NCBI RefSeq assembly: GCF_034676725.1
Contig: NZ_JAUCBR010000004.1
Coordinates: 4,368,001 to 4,432,000 of the forward strand
Direction of reading: 5' to 3'
DNA: 64,000 nt
Origin: Denitromonas sp.
GTDB taxonomy: Bacteria; Pseudomonadota; Gammaproteobacteria; Burkholderiales; Rhodocyclaceae
Made by a program: the position numbers and the translations under genes. Below the pieces are notes generated by a model. That model did not search any database. It was not told where the DNA came from and saw only the letters and a program-made list of their open reading frames with translations. This document shows, piece after piece, positions 61,949-64,000 of the stretch (position 1 is its first letter; every line of letters begins with the position of its first letter).

Positions 61949-62084
61949 CGAAGCAACCCTTGTGTTGTCTGGTCTGGGATGCGTACGACCCGCACGGGGC
62001 CGTGTTGCACAGCTGTGCTAACGGCCCTGCCAAGAGAAACTTGAGCACCCGGCCCGCGCCAAACCCGCCCCTGGCGGGCCGCTC

Positions 62085-62115
62085 AAAAAAAAACCGCCGG
62101 TCGAATCCGGCGGCT
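62085..62115 (-). terminator. Terminator after flhC
   Basis: On the minus strand CCGCCGG-ATTCGA-CCGGCGG is followed by nine T's, ending the flhDC transcript and separating it from motA. Confidence 0.9.
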
Positions 62116-62143
62116 TGGAACCCCTTGCGCAGCAAGGAGGAGG

Positions 62144-62695
62144 TCAGACCAGTGCATTGCGATCAGTCGCAATCCTCCGTGAGCGGCGACCCTTTCCGGC
62201 TCGGGAGGGCATGTTGCACAGGCCACACACATACTCGTGCGTGGGGTCGTACGCATGCGCGACATAGTTGCCGCCGCAGCATGTGCACGTTGCCTGTTGC
62301 AACAAATCAGCGTCGAAGAAGCGCACCAGCGTCCACGCGCGGGTGAGGCTGAGCACTTCTTCCATATCTTCAGCTTCAATGTGATCGAGGTAGAGGCGGA
62401 AAGCCTTCAGGATCGCATCGAGATCCGGCAGCTGCGCCGTATCCTTCATGAAACGGTAGAAGGACATGAACAGCGAGGAATGGACGTTGGGCTGCCAGGT
62501 GATGAACCAGTCGGTCGAGAACGGCAACATGCCCTTCGGGGGCGAGACACCGCGCACTTCCTTGTAGAGCTTGAGCAGGCGCTCGCGGCTGAGCTGGGTT
62601 TCCGATTCGAGCATCTGCATCCGCGCGCCGAGGCGGATCATCTCCACCGCACGCTGGATGTCTTCGGCTTCGGCCAGTACGCTTTTATTCCGCAT
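62144..62695 (-). CDS. flhC: Flagellar master regulator FlhC
   Basis: A 183-residue DNA-binding subunit. The Cys zinc ligands appear as CTCC and CGLC (near residues 137-160). RLGARMQMLESETQLSRERL and FFDADLLQQATCTCCG are FlhC-like. With FlhD it activates flagellar class 2 promoters. It follows flhD by 15 bases. Confidence 0.94.
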   Translation of the reverse strand: MRNKSVLAEAEDIQRAVEMIRLGARMQMLESETQLSRERLLKLYKEVRGVSPPKGMLPFSTDWFITWQPNVHSSLFMSFYRFMKDTAQLPDLDAILKAFRLYLDHIEAEDMEEVLSLTRAWTLVRFFDADLLQQATCTCCGGNYVAHAYDPTHEYVCGLCNMPSRAGKGRRSRRIATDRNALV

Positions 62696-62710
62696 GGGAC
62701 GCTCCCGGGA

Positions 62711-63028
62711 TCAGGCCAGGGTTTCCACCGGGCGGCCGGCAGCAATGATGGCCGCATGCAGCGACGCGGTCGTGGCGTCGCGACCTTCGCCGGTCAGCAT
62801 GCCGAGCAAGGCGCTGTCATCGAAGCGTACACGGCAGAGCATCATCTGCTGGCTGGACAGGCGCACGATCTGCGCCGTCGTCAGCCCACTGATCAGGTCG
62901 GCCACATCGGCGCCGATGCCGAGGCGGAACATGGCAATTTCGCGATCTTCCCGCACCAGTTGCTGGGCGAGCATGAGATAGGCGAGATTGAGCTCCCGGA
63001 TTTCTTCCTGCAAGTCGGCGTTTTTCAT
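62711..63028 (-). CDS. flhD: Flagellar master regulator FlhD
   Basis: A 105-residue FlhD: LQEEIRELNLAYLMLAQQLV near the start, then MFRLGIGADVADLISGLT. It is the partner of FlhC. The leader upstream holds two hairpins (63123-63167). The ATG at 63028 is the first of the unit. Confidence 0.94.
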   Translation of the reverse strand: MKNADLQEEIRELNLAYLMLAQQLVREDREIAMFRLGIGADVADLISGLTTAQIVRLSSQQMMLCRVRFDDSALLGMLTGEGRDATTASLHAAIIAAGRPVETLA

Positions 63029-63122
63029 TTATGGAACCTCCTGACCCTGGTCGCGCTACTGCACGATGGGGACCATTGTGCTCGGTGGCAGGAAGCACCG
63101 GTATCGGGTCCGGAGGTAAGTT

Positions 63123-63167
63123 GCCGTCGGATAAACGACGGCAGGCCATGTCAGGTTTTTTCTGACA
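63123..63167. repeat. Two hairpins in the flhD leader region
   Basis: GCCGTCG and CGACGGC (63123-63142) form one hairpin. TGTCAG and CTGACA (63149-63167) form a second with a T-rich loop. Both lie between flhD and the EAL gene stop. They might act in the flhDC leader RNA or end the EAL transcript. Confidence 0.45.
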
Positions 63168-63211
63168 CGCACCACGTCAATCATGGCGACAGGCCCTGGG
63201 CGCGGCGTGGC

Positions 63212-64000
63212 TCAGGCTGGCTCAGACACGCCCTTCTGAGATTCGAGAAGCTCGACGATACGCTCGATCGTCATTGGCCGCCCGAAGTAATAACCCTGGA
63301 AATACTCGCAATTCTCGCGTTTGAGAATCTCCACCTGCTCCGCCGTTTCGACCCCCTCGGCAATGGTCGAGCGGCGCATGCTGTGGGCCAGCGCGATGAT
63401 GGCGCGGACGATGGCGGCATCTTCCTCGTCCACGCACAGGTCGCGCACGAAGGACTTGTCGATCTTGATGACATCCAGCGGGAAGCGCTTGAGGTAGGAC
63501 AGCGACGAGTAGCCGGTGCCGAAGTCATCGACCGAAATGCGCACCCCCATGTTGCGCAGCGCACGCAGCATGCCGGCGGTCGATTCGGCGTCCTGCATCA
63601 GCGAGGACTCGGTGATCTCCAGCATCAGCGCCTTGGGCGACAAGCTTGAACTGCCCAGCGCATCGCGCACCGCTTCGAGCAAGCGGGGCTGGCCGAACTG
63701 CACGGCCGACACGTTGACCGACACGCTCATGCCCGGAAAGCCGGCCACATGCCAGCCACGGCAGCAACGGCACGCCTCCTCGAGCACCCAGGAGCCGATG
63801 TCGACGATCAGGCCGGTCTCGTCGGCCAGGTTGATGAAGCGATCGGGCGGCACACGCCCCAGTCGCGGGTGGTTCCAGCGCACCAGCGCTTCGGCGCTGA
63901 CCACGCGACCGGACTTGGCGTCGATGACCGGCTGGAACTCGAGAAACAACTCGCGGCGCTCGACCGCATGGCGCAGGTCGGCTTCGAGCGCCACCCGCTC
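63212..64000 (-). CDS. EAL-domain cyclic-di-GMP phosphodiesterase, 5' truncated by the window edge
   Basis: The frame is open to base 64000, so the N-terminal part (probably GGDEF or a sensor) is outside. The EAL signature appears as AEALVRWNHP. Metal- and catalytic residues appear in SVNVSAVQF, EITESSL, SVDDFGTGYSSL, KIDKSFV and IAEGVET. So the catalytic core looks complete and active. It lies upstream of flhD, on the same strand. Confidence 0.93.
   Translation of the reverse strand, partial: ERVALEADLRHAVERRELFLEFQPVIDAKSGRVVSAEALVRWNHPRLGRVPPDRFINLADETGLIVDIGSWVLEEACRCCRGWHVAGFPGMSVSVNVSAVQFGQPRLLEAVRDALGSSSLSPKALMLEITESSLMQDAESTAGMLRALRNMGVRISVDDFGTGYSSLSYLKRFPLDVIKIDKSFVRDLCVDEEDAAIVRAIIALAHSMRRSTIAEGVETAEQVEILKRENCEYFQGYYFGRPMTIERIVELLESQKGVSEPA

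Noticed and set aside
62007..62018. 12-bp palindrome GCACAGCTGTGC upstream of motA
   Set aside because: A lone short palindrome in GC-rich DNA without promoter elements; too weak to call an operator.
1..64000. CRISPR arrays, tRNA and rRNA genes, prophage
   Set aside because: No regular spacer repeats, no tRNA-like cloverleaf in the intergenic gaps, and no phage structural genes were seen.

Overview
The window is GC-rich chromosomal DNA from a betaproteobacterium, most likely a Rhodocyclales member of the Azoarcus/Thauera type. I infer this from family-level recognition of the proteins: an FlhDC-controlled motility locus with cheD, two tandem cheV genes, DUF3579 beside arginine genes, PEP-CTERM exported proteins and a BktB-like thiolase. 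I ran no database comparison.

Region by region. (1) 1-8.1 kb: the end of an M48 protease gene, rsgA, then a nested pair of insertion sequences (an IS21-like element inside an IS1182-like element), then a thiolase and a CobD/CbiB-family membrane protein. The outer IS sits exactly in the tetraloop of the bidirectional terminator between rsgA and the thiolase gene. (2) 8.1-15.2 kb: mostly minus-strand housekeeping genes: NUDIX hydrolase, a frameshifted retropepsin-like protease, yajQ, ppnP, argG, argF, argD and rpsT, with DUF3579 facing the other way. (3) 15.3-23 kb: murJ and a PEBP protein on plus; then pfp, adk, kdsB, a Trm112-like gene, lpxK, exbD and exbB on minus. A 153-bp MITE-like element lies between exbB and exbD. 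(4) 23.2-30.4 kb, plus strand: xseA, sodB, an ECF sigma factor with a small zinc-finger anti-sigma candidate, truC, and a block of arsS, a sodium:solute symporter and a divergent phosphoesterase-like protein. (5) 30.4-42.3 kb: two PEP-CTERM proteins and infA on minus, an HD-GYP protein on plus, then a tightly packed plus-strand run: a membrane-domain/flavoprotein fusion, DUF547, DUF1223, two 'rSAM/selenodomain-associated' transferases, DUF3047 and a SelD-associated type oxidoreductase, followed by transaldolase. Together with arsS this resembles a dispersed arsenosugar (rSAM/selenodomain) gene set. (6) 42.4-64 kb, all minus strand: flhD, flhC, motA, motB, a degenerate MCP/CheZ-like protein, cheY, a frameshifted cheA, cheW, a large PAS-containing receptor, cheR, cheD, cheB, a STAS protein, a second receptor, cheV, cheV, cheY, cheZ, cheA. 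An EAL-domain gene runs off the right edge.

How the genes work together: FlhDC would switch on flagellar genes; MotAB drives the motor; two CheA kinases, two CheYs, CheZ, the adaptation enzymes CheR/B/D and two CheVs form one or two chemotaxis cores. The cyclic-di-GMP enzymes (HD-GYP and EAL) and YajQ suggest a link to the motile/sessile decision. No tRNA, rRNA or CRISPR array was seen.
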